NCBI GenBank assembly: GCA_030041335.1
Contig: JASHOB010000018.1
Coordinates: forward strand, 1-54,746
Direction: 5' to 3'
DNA from: Alphaproteobacteria bacterium
Lineage (GTDB): Bacteria; Pseudomonadota; Alphaproteobacteria; ATCC43930; CGMCC-115725
Length of the DNA stretch: 54,746 nucleotides
Shown here: positions 1 through 7,579 of the stretch, in pieces
How the letters are laid out: each line of letters opens with the position of its first letter
Numbering within the stretch: the stretch's first letter is position 1
Position numbers and translations under genes: made by a program
The notes under the pieces: generated by a model
The model's input: only the letters and a program-made list of their open reading frames with translations
Databases searched by the model: none
What the model was told of the DNA's origin: nothing

Positions 1-330
1 ATGCTGCCGCGCCGCCACCGCCGCCGGACCGCGCCGCGCTGCCGCAGTGATGGGCCAGCGAACCGGTTCGCGCGCGGCATCGCGTTGCGCCCGCGTCAGC
101 ACGCCCGTCGCGCTCCGCGCTTTGGGCGTCGCTTCATCGGCCGCGTCCGGCGCGAGTGAGGCGCAGCATGTCTTGCGAATGGCCCGTTCGAGCCACGCTT
201 CGACACTAAGTCCCGAGCGCGCGGCCGCTGTCTCGGCCATGCGCCGCAGTGCAGGGTCGATCCACGTGGCCTCCCAAAGCAGCGCCGAGGGATTGGGCGT
301 GAGGCAGCTAATCTCGCTATTGAGTCTCAT
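1..330 (-). CDS. Partial CDS, N-terminal part of a protein with a WL-type helical motif (C-terminus beyond window)
   Basis: This frame runs open from ATG at 330 to the left edge (110 codons, no stop), so the gene is cut by the window. Its start codon overlaps the stop of the upstream gene (ATGA at 327-330), which suggests translational coupling. Residues about 22-57 contain WIDPALRRMAETAAARSGL followed by WLERAIRKTC. The upstream protein has a closely similar segment at its own N-terminus. From memory, this W..D...R..A...A...GL...WL...I pattern also occurs at the N-terminus of PodJ-like and Sel1-repeat proteins of alphaproteobacteria. The rest of the visible part is low-complexity and rich in Ala and Arg. 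The function is unknown. Confidence 0.65.
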   Translation of the reverse strand, partial: MRLNSEISCLTPNPSALLWEATWIDPALRRMAETAAARSGLSVEAWLERAIRKTCCASLAPDAADEATPKARSATGVLTRAQRDAAREPVRWPITAAARRGPAAVAARQH

Positions 331-1325
331 GGCATGCGAGTTCTGGCCGGCGCGATGGGGGCGGCGGGGTCGAGAACGGACTTTTCGAGCAACAGAAAGG
401 CCGCTGCGCGCGACAGGGCGCCGCGCTCGATCATGTCGCGCTCTTTGTCCGGCAGGCTCAAGAGGCGCAGCGAACGCGCGACTTGCTCCTCGGTGCGGCC
501 GGTGGCGAGCGCGATCTCGGAGATGCTCGCGCCCTGTTCATCGATCAGCTTCGCGAACAGACGGGCCTCGTCGATCGGCGATAGTTCATTGCGCCGCAAG
601 CGCTGCACCAGCGTCGACAAGGCGGCGAGCCGGACGTTGGAGCGCGATGCCGCCAACGGAAAGGATATCGCGGGGAGGGATGGCGCGGTTGCGGCTGCCG
701 CCCTCTCTCGCGGCGGCGCCGGCGGCGGCTTGCCGACGAAGATGTGTTCGGGCGGCGCCACCGGTTTGGTGGCGATCATCGGCGGCATCGTCTCAGGCCG
801 CGCCGTCGACGCCGCACCGCCCGCCCTCGTGGGCGCTTGTGCCGGAGGTCGAAGTGCGAGCGGCGCGATGGGTGGTGTCGCGGGCGGCATCGACTCTCGC
901 GCCGGTGGCGTTGCGCGCCACTGCGGCGATATTTGGCGGTGCGGTTCGCTGGGGCGCAGTACCGAGACCACCCTGGTCTTGGCCCAATCGTTGCGACGAT
1001 CGTCGCCGGCCAAGCCCTGATGCGGTGCCGGCCCAGGCCGCCCGACCGCGGGCCGCCCTTCGGTTGCGCCAGCGCCCGGTACCACGACGATCGGCTCCAA
1101 TGCGGGCGGGGGCGCAACGGCGGGAGCATGATAGTGGCCGTTCGCTGAGGCCTGGTGGCCGGCGATCGCCGACAATTCGCGGCTTAGCGGCACGCCTTCC
1201 GCGGCGCAGGTATCCCGTATCAACTTACCCAGCCAGCGATGGAGCGGCAGCCCGTCGTCTTGTGCCGCACTTTCGGCATTTTGACGGACCTCATCCGGAA
1301 GCCGATCGAGTTGCCAGTCGCTCAA
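327..1325 (-). CDS. ParB-type helix-turn-helix protein without a visible ParB N-terminal domain
   Basis: A 332-residue protein in three parts. Residues 1-42 hold an amphipathic motif (LDRLPDEVRQNAESAAQ ... WLGKLIRDTC) shared with the downstream gene. Residues about 65-215 are a Pro/Ala-rich, probably disordered linker. Residues about 230-315 look like the ParB/KorB DNA-binding region (ELSPIDEARLFAKLIDEQG, then ISEIALATGRTEEQVARSL and LRLLSLP). The ParB CTPase signature (a GERR-like box) is not visible, so this is not a standard segregation ParB. The start is TTG at 1325, chosen because a strong purine-rich Shine-Dalgarno (GGGAGGGGGA) lies just upstream on the minus strand. It is probably DNA-binding; the target is unknown. 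An antisense reading frame (47-1573) was rejected. Confidence 0.72.
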   Translation of the reverse strand: MSDWQLDRLPDEVRQNAESAAQDDGLPLHRWLGKLIRDTCAAEGVPLSRELSAIAGHQASANGHYHAPAVAPPPALEPIVVVPGAGATEGRPAVGRPGPAPHQGLAGDDRRNDWAKTRVVSVLRPSEPHRQISPQWRATPPARESMPPATPPIAPLALRPPAQAPTRAGGAASTARPETMPPMIATKPVAPPEHIFVGKPPPAPPRERAAAATAPSLPAISFPLAASRSNVRLAALSTLVQRLRRNELSPIDEARLFAKLIDEQGASISEIALATGRTEEQVARSLRLLSLPDKERDMIERGALSRAAAFLLLEKSVLDPAAPIAPARTRMP

Positions 1326-1741
1326 GCCGTCCCCCTCCCGCCAATCCCGCCAATTCGACTATATCGACGCTGCAAGAAATGTGCGAAGCGGCGTCTTTAA
1401 GACTAACGGCAGCCCTTGACATTACAAGGCCATTGCAGAACTTTTTAAACATCATACAGATCTGTTGGGTCGCGGTCCCGGATGAAAATAGATTTTTTGC
1501 GGTGCGACTCGTTGGGCGTCGCGCCGGGCGCGGGGAGAAGGCCCGGCAGTACCGGAATGATCCTCGACTGTGACGCTCCCGCAGCGCGTCTCGTGTCTGC
1601 TCTGTCCCGTCTTTGCCGCTCAAGCGATGCGGTCCGCTTGGCCGCCTCGCTTGAGGGCGCAACGACGAGGACGACATGGCGGCCGTGCTCGATTGCCGGC
1701 GCCCGCGCACCCGCGAACAATGTTGGTTAGGACGATCGTCA
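1326..1741. other. Intergenic region between divergent genes (416 bp)
   Basis: The gap lies between the minus-strand HTH gene and the plus-strand MetE-like gene and must hold both promoters. A consensus -35-like TTGACA is visible on the plus strand at 1416-1421, but the hexamer at a 17-bp spacing (AACTTT) is poor; a TTTAAA further on is too far away. A tandem 9-bp repeat (CCCGCCAAT twice, 1337-1354) sits beside the Shine-Dalgarno of the minus gene. A short frame at 1482-1730 has no coding character. No RNA gene or riboswitch was recognised. Confidence 0.4.
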
Positions 1742-2857
1742 ATGCCGCCATCGACCACGCCACCCTACCGAGCCGATCATGTCGGCAGCCTGCTACGTCC
1801 CCCGGCATTGCGTGCGGCGCGCGAGCAGTTTCTCGCGGGCAAATTCGATGCCGGCGCGTTGCGCGCGCTCGAGGACGCGGCTATTCGCGAAGCCATCGCT
1901 CTCGAGGAGTCGGTCGGCCTCGCCAGCATCACCGACGGCGAGTTCCGCCGCACCGCGTTCCATTTCGATTTTCTCGGTCAGATCGAAGGCGTGTCAGCAG
2001 TGCTCGGCCGTCCGCCCGATGCCGCGGCGCCGCCTGGCCAAGCGTTCCAGCCGCCCCAGCTCAAAATCGTCGGCAAGATTTGCCACCGGCGCAACATCGA
2101 AGTGGAAGGGTTCAAATTCACCAGGGCGGCGACCCGGCAAACCGCGAAGCTCACCATGCCGTCCCCCACCATGTTGCTGCGCGGCGGACGCAGTGCAATC
2201 AGCGAAAGCGCCTATCCCGATCTTGAGGCCTATGCCGACGACGTCATCGCCGTCTACGCTGCGGAATTGAAGGCGCTGGGCGAGGCGGGCTGCACCTATG
2301 TTCAATTCGACGACACCAACTTCGGCTATCTGTGCGACCAAACGATGCGTCAAGCCATGCGCGAGCGCGGCGAGGATCCCGATGCGTTGCCGCACCACTA
2401 CGTCAAGCTCATCAATGCCGTGATCGCGAAAAAGCCGGCCGGCATGGCGATCTGCATTCATCTCTGCCGCGGCAACATGGCAGGGCGGTGGGCGGCAACC
2501 GGGGGTTACGAGCCGATCGCTGAAACCGTGTTTGGCGGTCTCGCCGTCGATGGTTATTTCCTCGAATATGAGTCGGTGCGCGCCGGCGGCTTCGAGCCGC
2601 TGCGCTTTATGCCCGAGGGCAAGCGGGTGATTCTCGGCCTGGTCAGTTCCAAGGTGGCGGAGATGGAAAGCATGGATCTGTTGAAGCGGCGGATCGAGGC
2701 CGCAGGCAAATATATGGCGGTCGAGGACATGGGTGTGTCGCCGCAATGCGGCTTTGCTTCGGGCTACCAGGGCAACCCGGTGACCGAGGACGTCGAGCGG
2801 CGCAAACTCGCGCTGTGCGTTGAAACCGCTGCCGAGATTTGGGGCTCGACCCGGTAA
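1742..2857 (+). CDS. MetE C-terminal-domain-like (cobalamin-independent methionine synthase family) methyltransferase
   Basis: A 371-residue protein matching only the catalytic C-terminal half of MetE; full MetE is about 750 residues. The family moves a methyl group to a thiol held by zinc. The zinc ligands can be placed: His240 and Cys242 (IHLCRGN), Glu275 (FLEYES) and Cys336 (SPQCGF). DHVGSLLRP near the N-terminus is typical of stand-alone members. The ATG at 1742 is preferred over an upstream in-frame start at 1676 because AGGAC lies just before it and the protein motif begins at once. Without the MetE N-terminal half, polyglutamyl-folate is an uncertain donor; related proteins use other methyl donors or act in catabolism. 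The adjacent GntR gene starts 8 nt downstream and probably regulates it. Confidence 0.85.
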   Translation: MPPSTTPPYRADHVGSLLRPPALRAAREQFLAGKFDAGALRALEDAAIREAIALEESVGLASITDGEFRRTAFHFDFLGQIEGVSAVLGRPPDAAAPPGQAFQPPQLKIVGKICHRRNIEVEGFKFTRAATRQTAKLTMPSPTMLLRGGRSAISESAYPDLEAYADDVIAVYAAELKALGEAGCTYVQFDDTNFGYLCDQTMRQAMRERGEDPDALPHHYVKLINAVIAKKPAGMAICIHLCRGNMAGRWAATGGYEPIAETVFGGLAVDGYFLEYESVRAGGFEPLRFMPEGKRVILGLVSSKVAEMESMDLLKRRIEAAGKYMAVEDMGVSPQCGFASGYQGNPVTEDVERRKLALCVETAAEIWGSTR

Positions 2858-2864
2858 TCGCGCG

Positions 2865-3641
2865 ATGGCCCGCCGCACCACAATCCTGAGCGAGGCCGAC
2901 AAGAGCGGCGACGCCGCGCCGTGGCAGCCGGTGCGGGACGGCACGCTCTCTTGGCGGATTATCCGCCAGATCAGGGCGATGCTGTTTGCCGGGGAGCTCA
3001 AGAGCGGTGAGCGGCTCGGCGGCGAAATCGAGTTGGCGCAACGCTACGGCGTAAGCCGCATGGCGATCCGAGATGCGCTGCGCTCGCTCGAAGCTGCCGG
3101 TATCGTCGACATCCGCGTCGGCGCCAAGGGCGGCACCTATATCGCCGCAGGCAATCCCGAGCGCTTCGCCGATGCGCTTGCCATCCAGCTCAAGCTGATC
3201 GGTGTCACGATTGCAGAAATCTTCGATGCGCAGATCGCCATCGAAGTCACCTCGACCGAACTCGCGGCACGCAACGCCGACGCGAGCGACTTGCGCTTGC
3301 TGCGCGACATTCTGCGCCGCCAGCGCGAGCAGCGCCACTCGAAGCCGCAATTCACGGACCTGTCGCTGCGTTTTCACGAAGCGCTGGTGGCGGCATCGCA
3401 TAACCGTGCGATGATCGCGCAATTCAAGGCGTTGCGTTACGTGCTCGAGCCGCTCCTGGCGCGACGTCTCAACGACGATGTCGCAACCCGTGTCATCGCC
3501 TCGAATACGGCCCTCCTGGCACGAATCGAGGCGCGCGATGCCGAAGGCGCCCGTGCCATGATGCACCGCCGACTTCACATCGTCCGCGCCCGCCAGCTCG
3601 ACGCCGCGGCAAGCGAGCAGATGGCCCAGCCCACCGATTGA
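2865..3641 (+). CDS. GntR family transcriptional regulator, FadR/FCD type
   Basis: A 258-residue regulator. Residues about 28-95 form the winged helix (ELAQRYGVSRMAIRDALRSL, wing around GAKGGTYI). The C-terminal half is all-helical and fits an FCD ligand-binding domain, with Asp and His residues (FHEALVAASHNRAM) in the usual metal/ligand positions. Start: an in-frame ATG at 2820 lies inside the preceding gene. The ATG at 2865, 8 nt after that gene's stop, gives the normal family length. FCD regulators usually bind small carboxylic acids. The arrangement suggests co-transcription with, and control of, the MetE-like gene, but the ligand cannot be read from the sequence. Confidence 0.88.
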   Translation: MARRTTILSEADKSGDAAPWQPVRDGTLSWRIIRQIRAMLFAGELKSGERLGGEIELAQRYGVSRMAIRDALRSLEAAGIVDIRVGAKGGTYIAAGNPERFADALAIQLKLIGVTIAEIFDAQIAIEVTSTELAARNADASDLRLLRDILRRQREQRHSKPQFTDLSLRFHEALVAASHNRAMIAQFKALRYVLEPLLARRLNDDVATRVIASNTALLARIEARDAEGARAMMHRRLHIVRARQLDAAASEQMAQPTD

Positions 3642-3684
3642 GTTTGCCGTGGCGCCCGCGTAATCTGCTCGAAAGGGTGAGGGT

Positions 3685-3864
3685 ATGGCGAACCTAGACG
3701 ATGCCATGAAGCAGCTGGAGGGCGCGATCGGCCGGCTCGAAAAAGCCGCGGGCAAGACATCGGCGCGGCGTTCCGAACCCACGGTCCTGGCGCAAACCGT
3801 GGCCCAAGTTGCAGCACGTCTCGACGCCGCGATCGCGCGACTCGATCGCATCCTGGAAGATTGA
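3685..3864 (+). CDS. Small coiled-coil protein upstream of zapA (DUF4164-like)
   Basis: A 59-residue reading frame with two heptad-rich helices (MKQLEGAIGRLEKA and VAARLDAAIARLDRIL) joined by a short basic stretch. The gene is preceded by a good Shine-Dalgarno (AAGGGTGAGGG) and its stop overlaps the zapA start (TGATG at 3862-3866), so the two are almost certainly translated together. From memory, small DUF4164-type proteins sit upstream of zapA in many alphaproteobacteria. A role beside ZapA in division is an inference from position and coiled-coil character only. Confidence 0.72.
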   Translation: MANLDDAMKQLEGAIGRLEKAAGKTSARRSEPTVLAQTVAQVAARLDAAIARLDRILED

Positions 3865-4169
3865 TGGCGCAAGTCACGATTTCCCTGAACGGCCGCGAAT
3901 ACACGGTCGGCTGCGGCGCCGGCGAAGAGGCGCGCATTCGCGAGCTCGCGCGCGGCGTCGACACGCGGATGCGGAAATTCGGCCCGCAAGCCGGACAGAT
4001 CGGCGAGGCCCGCCTCCTGGTGATGATGCTGCTTACCATGGCCGACGAACTGTTCGAGGCGCGGAGCGGCGCCAACGGCCAAGGCCTGCCGGGCTTTGCC
4101 GACGGCCTGACGGCGCTGGCAAAACGCATCGAAACGGTTGCCGAGCGGCTCGAGGCCGCCAAAATATAG
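3864..4169 (+). CDS. zapA: Cell division protein ZapA
   Basis: A 101-residue ZapA-family protein, the usual length. ZapA binds FtsZ and cross-links protofilaments at the division ring. The N-terminal beta hairpin with the family motif is present (VTISLNGREYTVGC), followed by the helix with EEARIRELARGVDTRM and a long C-terminal coiled coil ending in RIETVAERLEAAKI. The start is the ATG at 3864 overlapping the stop of the upstream small gene; a TTG one codon earlier is also in frame. The position directly before 6S RNA is the standard order in proteobacteria. Confidence 0.93.
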   Translation: MAQVTISLNGREYTVGCGAGEEARIRELARGVDTRMRKFGPQAGQIGEARLLVMMLLTMADELFEARSGANGQGLPGFADGLTALAKRIETVAERLEAAKI

Positions 4170-4187
4170 CGGCGATAAGGAATGGAT

Positions 4188-4340
4188 GGGGCTGCGCAGC
4201 GCGTTAGGCCGCAATGTACCCCGGGGCCGATATTTACCTCGAGGGGACTGTCCCTACCGGAGCCGTGGCTTCGGCACACGGTGCCCACCTGCGAAAGCGG
4301 GCCGCGAGGGTAATGCAATGCCGACGGCCGTCGCGGCTCC
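4188..4340 (+). ncRNA. ssrS: 6S RNA
   Basis: About 153 nt starting 18 nt after zapA, the canonical locus. 6S RNA binds the housekeeping RNA polymerase holoenzyme by mimicking an open promoter. The long rod can be drawn. A terminal stem pairs GGGGCTGCG (4188-4196) with CGCGGCTCC (4332-4340). An inner stem pairs TTACCTCG (4234-4241) with CGAGGGTAA (4305-4313, one bulge). The apical hairpin (about 4264-4280) has a TTCG tetraloop. The unpaired central region lies between these stems. The ends are set by the terminal stem and are approximate. The folate gene fau, often found after 6S RNA, is absent. Confidence 0.88.
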
Positions 4341-4476
4341 ATCCTCGTTTGCCATCTCGCGTCTGCGGCAGGCCAAGCGGCAGGGGTAAAGAGGGTCGGC
4401 ACCGCCCGGCTTCGGCCTCGCCTCAACCCTTGGGCGTTGCCGTTTCGCCCCGCGTCGGAACGGAAATCGAGGTGCC

Positions 4477-5313
4477 ATGAGAATTCTATTCTGCGGTGAT
4501 GTGGTGGGACGTTCCGGCCGCGATGTCGTGATCGCCAACCTGCCGCGGCTGCGGGACGAACTGGCACTCGATTTCGTCGTCGTCAACGGCGAGAACGCCG
4601 CCCACGGGTTCGGTATTACCCCGGATATCTGCGGCGATCTCTACGCCGCGGGCTGCGATGTCATCACCGGCGGCAATCATTCCTGGGCCAAATCGGAGAT
4701 CGTCCCCTATATCGGCGGCGACCCGCGTCTGTTGCGCCCGATCAATTATCCGCCCGGCACGCCGGGCAAGGGCCACGGCATTTATCAGCTCAAGGACGGC
4801 CGGACCGTCCTCGTCATCAACGCGATGGGGCGCGTGTTTATGGATGCGATCGACGATCCGTTCCGCGCGGTCGACGGGCTCCTGCGCCAGCATCCGCTCG
4901 GCACCGTCACCGCAATCCTGGTCGATTTCCATGCCGATGCAACCTCCGAGAAAACCGCGATGGGCCAGTTTTGCGACGGCCGCGCCTCGGCGGTGGTTGG
5001 CAGCCACACCCACGTGCCGACCAGCGATCATCGCATCCTCGGCGGCGGCACCGCCTACCAGTCCGATGCCGGCATGTGCGGCGATTACGATTCCATCATC
5101 GGCATGAAGAAGGAGGGCATCATCGCGCGTTTCGTCACCAAGATGCCGGGCGAGCGCATGCAGGTGGCGGAAGGCGAGGGCACGCTCTGCGCGATTTTCA
5201 TCGAGACCGACGACGCGACAGGCCTGGCAACCTGGGTGGCGCCGCTGCGGCTCGGCGGCAGGCTTGCCCCCACCTGGCCCTTGCCGGCGGCAGAAACGGC
5301 ATCGACCGGATGA
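4477..5313 (+). CDS. YmdB-family metallophosphoesterase (TIGR00282)
   Basis: A 278-residue calcineurin-like phosphoesterase of the YmdB type; the Bacillus member hydrolyses 2',3'-cyclic nucleotides. The dimetal ligands are visible: Asp8 (CGDVVG), Glu39 and Asn40 (NGENAAHGFGIT), Asn67 and His68 (GGNHSW), and the histidines of FHADATSEK and GSHTHVPT. The length matches the family. The start at 4477 has GAGGTG just upstream. The next gene starts inside the stop codon (ATGA), so the two form an operon. The cellular role in alphaproteobacteria is not established. Confidence 0.88.
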   Translation: MRILFCGDVVGRSGRDVVIANLPRLRDELALDFVVVNGENAAHGFGITPDICGDLYAAGCDVITGGNHSWAKSEIVPYIGGDPRLLRPINYPPGTPGKGHGIYQLKDGRTVLVINAMGRVFMDAIDDPFRAVDGLLRQHPLGTVTAILVDFHADATSEKTAMGQFCDGRASAVVGSHTHVPTSDHRILGGGTAYQSDAGMCGDYDSIIGMKKEGIIARFVTKMPGERMQVAEGEGTLCAIFIETDDATGLATWVAPLRLGGRLAPTWPLPAAETASTG

Positions 5314-5561
5314 CGCCGAGCAATCAAGACAGGCGGCTCGGCGCCCGCCACAGCCTCAAGCTGGCGGCCGCGGCCTTGTTCTTCTGTCTTGTCGCCGTGC
5401 TGATTTATGGCTGGTTCACGCTCAGAGGTTCGGGGCTAAGCACGGTTGCGGTGATCGCGCTCGGCGGCGGCGTTTTGTTAACGCTGATCCTGGGCATCGG
5501 CCTGATGAGCCTCGTCTTCTACAGTCATAATGAAGGGTGGGACGACGACATCGGTCGCTAG
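5310..5561 (+). CDS. Small two-TM membrane protein
   Basis: An 83-residue protein beginning at the ATG overlapping the ymdB-type stop (5310-5313). It has a short basic N-terminus, a first hydrophobic helix (about residues 17-37), a second (about 45-70) and an acidic tail (EGWDDDIGR). This predicts a hairpin membrane protein with both ends on the same side, cytoplasmic by the positive-inside rule. I recognise no family function. Overlap with the phosphoesterase gene suggests co-expression. Confidence 0.7.
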   Translation: MTPSNQDRRLGARHSLKLAAAALFFCLVAVLIYGWFTLRGSGLSTVAVIALGGGVLLTLILGIGLMSLVFYSHNEGWDDDIGR

Positions 5562-5642
5562 GCCGGGCGCCGTCTTTCCCAAAGGATTCGCCGTAATCCT
5601 GCCATATTGAAGAGGTTAGCTCGCTATCGCGGCTGACGGGGC

Positions 5643-5671
5643 TTCGGCTGCTTCCCCACATGTGGTATGAT
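5643..5671 (+). promoter_or_regulatory. Possible yebC promoter
   Basis: A TATGAT hexamer at 5666-5671 with a weak -35 candidate (TTCGGC, 5643-5648) 17 bp upstream. It lies in the 145-bp gap before yebC. A start site near 5678 would leave a leader of about 29 nt. The -35 match is poor, so this is only a candidate. Confidence 0.3.
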
Positions 5672-5706
5672 GCCGCTCCTTAATCGTCAGGATTTAGCTG
5701 TTTGCC

Positions 5707-6456
5707 ATGGCTGGCCATTCGCAATTCAAGAACATTATGTATCGCAAGGGCGCCCAGGACAAAAAGCGCGCCAAGATCTTTACCAAGTTGATCCGAGAGC
5801 TGTCGACGGCGGCGCGCAGCGGCGTCGCCGATCCGGCCGCCAACCCGAGGTTGCGCGCCGCGGTGCTGGCGGCGAGGGCGGCCAACATGCCAAAGGACAC
5901 GGTCGAGCGCGCCATCAAGCGCGGCGCCGGCGGCGACGGGCAGGAGAATTACGAAGAGGTTCGCTATGAGGGGTACGGGCCCGGCGGGGTTGCGGTCATC
6001 GTCGAGGCGCTGACCGACAATCGCAATCGCTCGGCCAGCGAAGTGCGCGCCGCCTTCACCAAATCCGGCGGCAGCCTCGGCGAAAGCAATTCCGTCAGCT
6101 TTATCTTCGATCATGTCGGCGAGATCGTTTATCCGGCGTTGGCGGCGACACCGGAGCGTATGTTCGAGACGGCGGCCGATGCTGGCGCCGAGAATGTCGA
6201 GAACGGTGCTGACGGTCATCACGTTTTCTGCGCTCCGGACGAGCTCAACACCGTGCGCGATGCGCTCGAGAAGGCATTTGGTCCTGCTTCGTCGGCCAGA
6301 TTGGTGTGGAAGCCGAAGTCGGTGACCGCCGTCGAAGGCGAGACGGCCGAGTCGCTGTTAAGGCTCCTCGAAACGCTCGAAGACAACGATGATGTTCAGA
6401 ATGTCTACGCCAATTTCGACTTGTCCGAGGAGGCGATGGCGCGGTTGAACGTATGA
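5707..6456 (+). CDS. yebC: YebC/PmpR (TACO1) family protein
   Basis: A 249-residue YebC-family protein of normal length. The family was first described as DNA-binding transcription regulators and has more recently been linked to translation of polyproline-rich proteins. The N-terminal signature [18 protein letters not shown] is intact, followed by [10 protein letters not shown] and the conserved GYGPGGVA and [11 protein letters not shown] segments. It stands directly before ruvC, a common proteobacterial order. Its stop overlaps a possible upstream ruvC start (ATGA at 6453). Confidence 0.95.
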   Translation: MAGHSQFKNIMYRKGAQDKKRAKIFTKLIRELSTAARSGVADPAANPRLRAAVLAARAANMPKDTVERAIKRGAGGDGQENYEEVRYEGYGPGGVAVIVEALTDNRNRSASEVRAAFTKSGGSLGESNSVSFIFDHVGEIVYPALAATPERMFETAADAGAENVENGADGHHVFCAPDELNTVRDALEKAFGPASSARLVWKPKSVTAVEGETAESLLRLLETLEDNDDVQNVYANFDLSEEAMARLNV

Positions 6457-6488
6457 GTGCGCGGGCCCCTGGGGTAAAGGGACAAGGC

Positions 6489-6989
6489 ATGCGCATCATC
6501 GGTCTCGATCCGGGTCTGCGTCACACCGGTTGGGGCGTCGTCGCGATCGACGGTACGCGGCTGCGCCATATCGCCGACGGCGCGATCCACGCGCCGCCGC
6601 GCGGCACGTTGGCGCAAAGGCTGGTCGCGTTGTTCGATGGGCTGGACGAGGTGATGGCGCAGCAGCGCCCCGATGCCGCGGCGGTGGAGGAAACGTTTCT
6701 CAACAAGAATCCCGGCTCAACCTTGAAACTGGGCGCGGCGCGCGGCGTGGTGCTGCTGGTACCGGCGCTCCGCGGTATTCCGGTCGCCGAATATTCGACC
6801 AATCTTGTCAAGAAGGCCGTGGTTGGTGCGGGCCACGCCGACAAGCATCAGATCGAAGTCATGGTGGGAATGCTGTTGCCGGGCGCGCGAGCGCTGGCCG
6901 ATGCCGCCGACGCACTCGCCGTTGCCGTCTGTCACGCGCACCATGTCCAGACCAGCCGCATCTGGGAAAGGGCCGAACCTCTCTCATGA
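6489..6989 (+). CDS. ruvC: Crossover junction endodeoxyribonuclease RuvC
   Basis: RuvC cuts Holliday junctions bound by RuvAB. The four catalytic acids fall at the expected positions for a start at 6489: Asp7 (GLDPG), Glu67 (VEETFLNKNP), Asp138 and Asp141 (ADAADALA). The protein is then 166 residues. An upstream in-frame ATG at 6453 overlaps the yebC stop and would add 12 residues. I prefer 6489 because MRIIGLDPG is the family N-terminus and AAAGGGACAAGG lies just before it. ruvA follows with an ATGA overlap. Confidence 0.95.
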   Translation: MRIIGLDPGLRHTGWGVVAIDGTRLRHIADGAIHAPPRGTLAQRLVALFDGLDEVMAQQRPDAAAVEETFLNKNPGSTLKLGAARGVVLLVPALRGIPVAEYSTNLVKKAVVGAGHADKHQIEVMVGMLLPGARALADAADALAVAVCHAHHVQTSRIWERAEPLS

Positions 6990-7579
6990 TCGCGATGTTG
7001 TCGGGACTGGTCGACCAAATCGGCGACGAAACCCTGGTGCTCGATTGCAACGGCGTCGGGTATCTGGTCTACGCCTCGTCGCGCACGCTGAGCCGGACGC
7101 CGCGCATCGGCCAGCCGTTCAAGCTTCTGATTGAGACGCAAATCCGCGAAGACCGCATTCAGCTGTTTGGCTTTGTCGATGCTGCGGAACGATCGTGGTT
7201 CCGCTTGCTGACCACGGTGCAAGGGGTCGGCGGCAAGGTCGCGCTTGCGATACTGAGCGTGCTCGATCCGGAGGCGGTGGCGACCGCCATCGCCGCCCAG
7301 GACAAGGCGGCGTTTGTGCGCGCCGACGGCGTCGGGCCGAAGCTCGGCCAACGCATCGTCATGGAATTGCGCGACAAGATGGGCGCCGTAGCGGCTCCGG
7401 TCGCGGGCGGCGCGATCGCGCCTCCTGGCGCCGTCGCCGATGCGATCTCCGCCCTCGTCAATTTTGGCTACGCCAAGAGTGCCGCTTACGGCGCCGTGAT
7501 GGCGGCGGCGGCGCGGTTGGGCGGTAACGCCAAGATCGATGCGCTGGTGCGCGCCGGCTTACAGGAGCTTGGGCGATGA
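6986..7579 (+). CDS. ruvA: Holliday junction branch migration protein RuvA
   Basis: A 197-residue RuvA: an N-terminal OB-fold ([29 protein letters not shown] split across residues 1-29), tandem helix-hairpin-helix motifs ([18 protein letters not shown] and [16 protein letters not shown]), a flexible Ala/Gly/Pro linker, and domain III that contacts RuvB ([21 protein letters not shown]). RuvA tetramers hold the Holliday junction square-planar. The ATG at 6986 overlaps the ruvC stop, and the ruvA stop overlaps the ruvB start, so the three genes are one translationally coupled operon. Confidence 0.96.
   Translation: MIAMLSGLVDQIGDETLVLDCNGVGYLVYASSRTLSRTPRIGQPFKLLIETQIREDRIQLFGFVDAAERSWFRLLTTVQGVGGKVALAILSVLDPEAVATAIAAQDKAAFVRADGVGPKLGQRIVMELRDKMGAVAAPVAGGAIAPPGAVADAISALVNFGYAKSAAYGAVMAAAARLGGNAKIDALVRAGLQELGR

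Noticed and set aside
1416-1449. Consensus TTGACA before the MetE-like gene as a promoter
   Set aside because: The -35 is perfect, but no acceptable -10 lies at 16-19 bp spacing; the first TTTAAA is 22 bp away.
47-1573. Long plus-strand reading frame (508 codons) across the left edge
   Set aside because: It is antisense to the HTH gene, which has a recognisable DNA-binding domain and a strong Shine-Dalgarno. The frame is Arg/Ala/Pro-rich, as expected for a shadow frame in high-GC DNA.
1482-1730. Small plus-strand frame before the MetE-like gene
   Set aside because: The start lacks a Shine-Dalgarno, it overlaps the likely control region and shows no family or signal sequence.
2643-4214. Minus-strand frame (523 codons) opposite the GntR gene and zapA
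   Set aside because: It is antisense to three genes with clear family motifs, and its protein has no recognisable domain.
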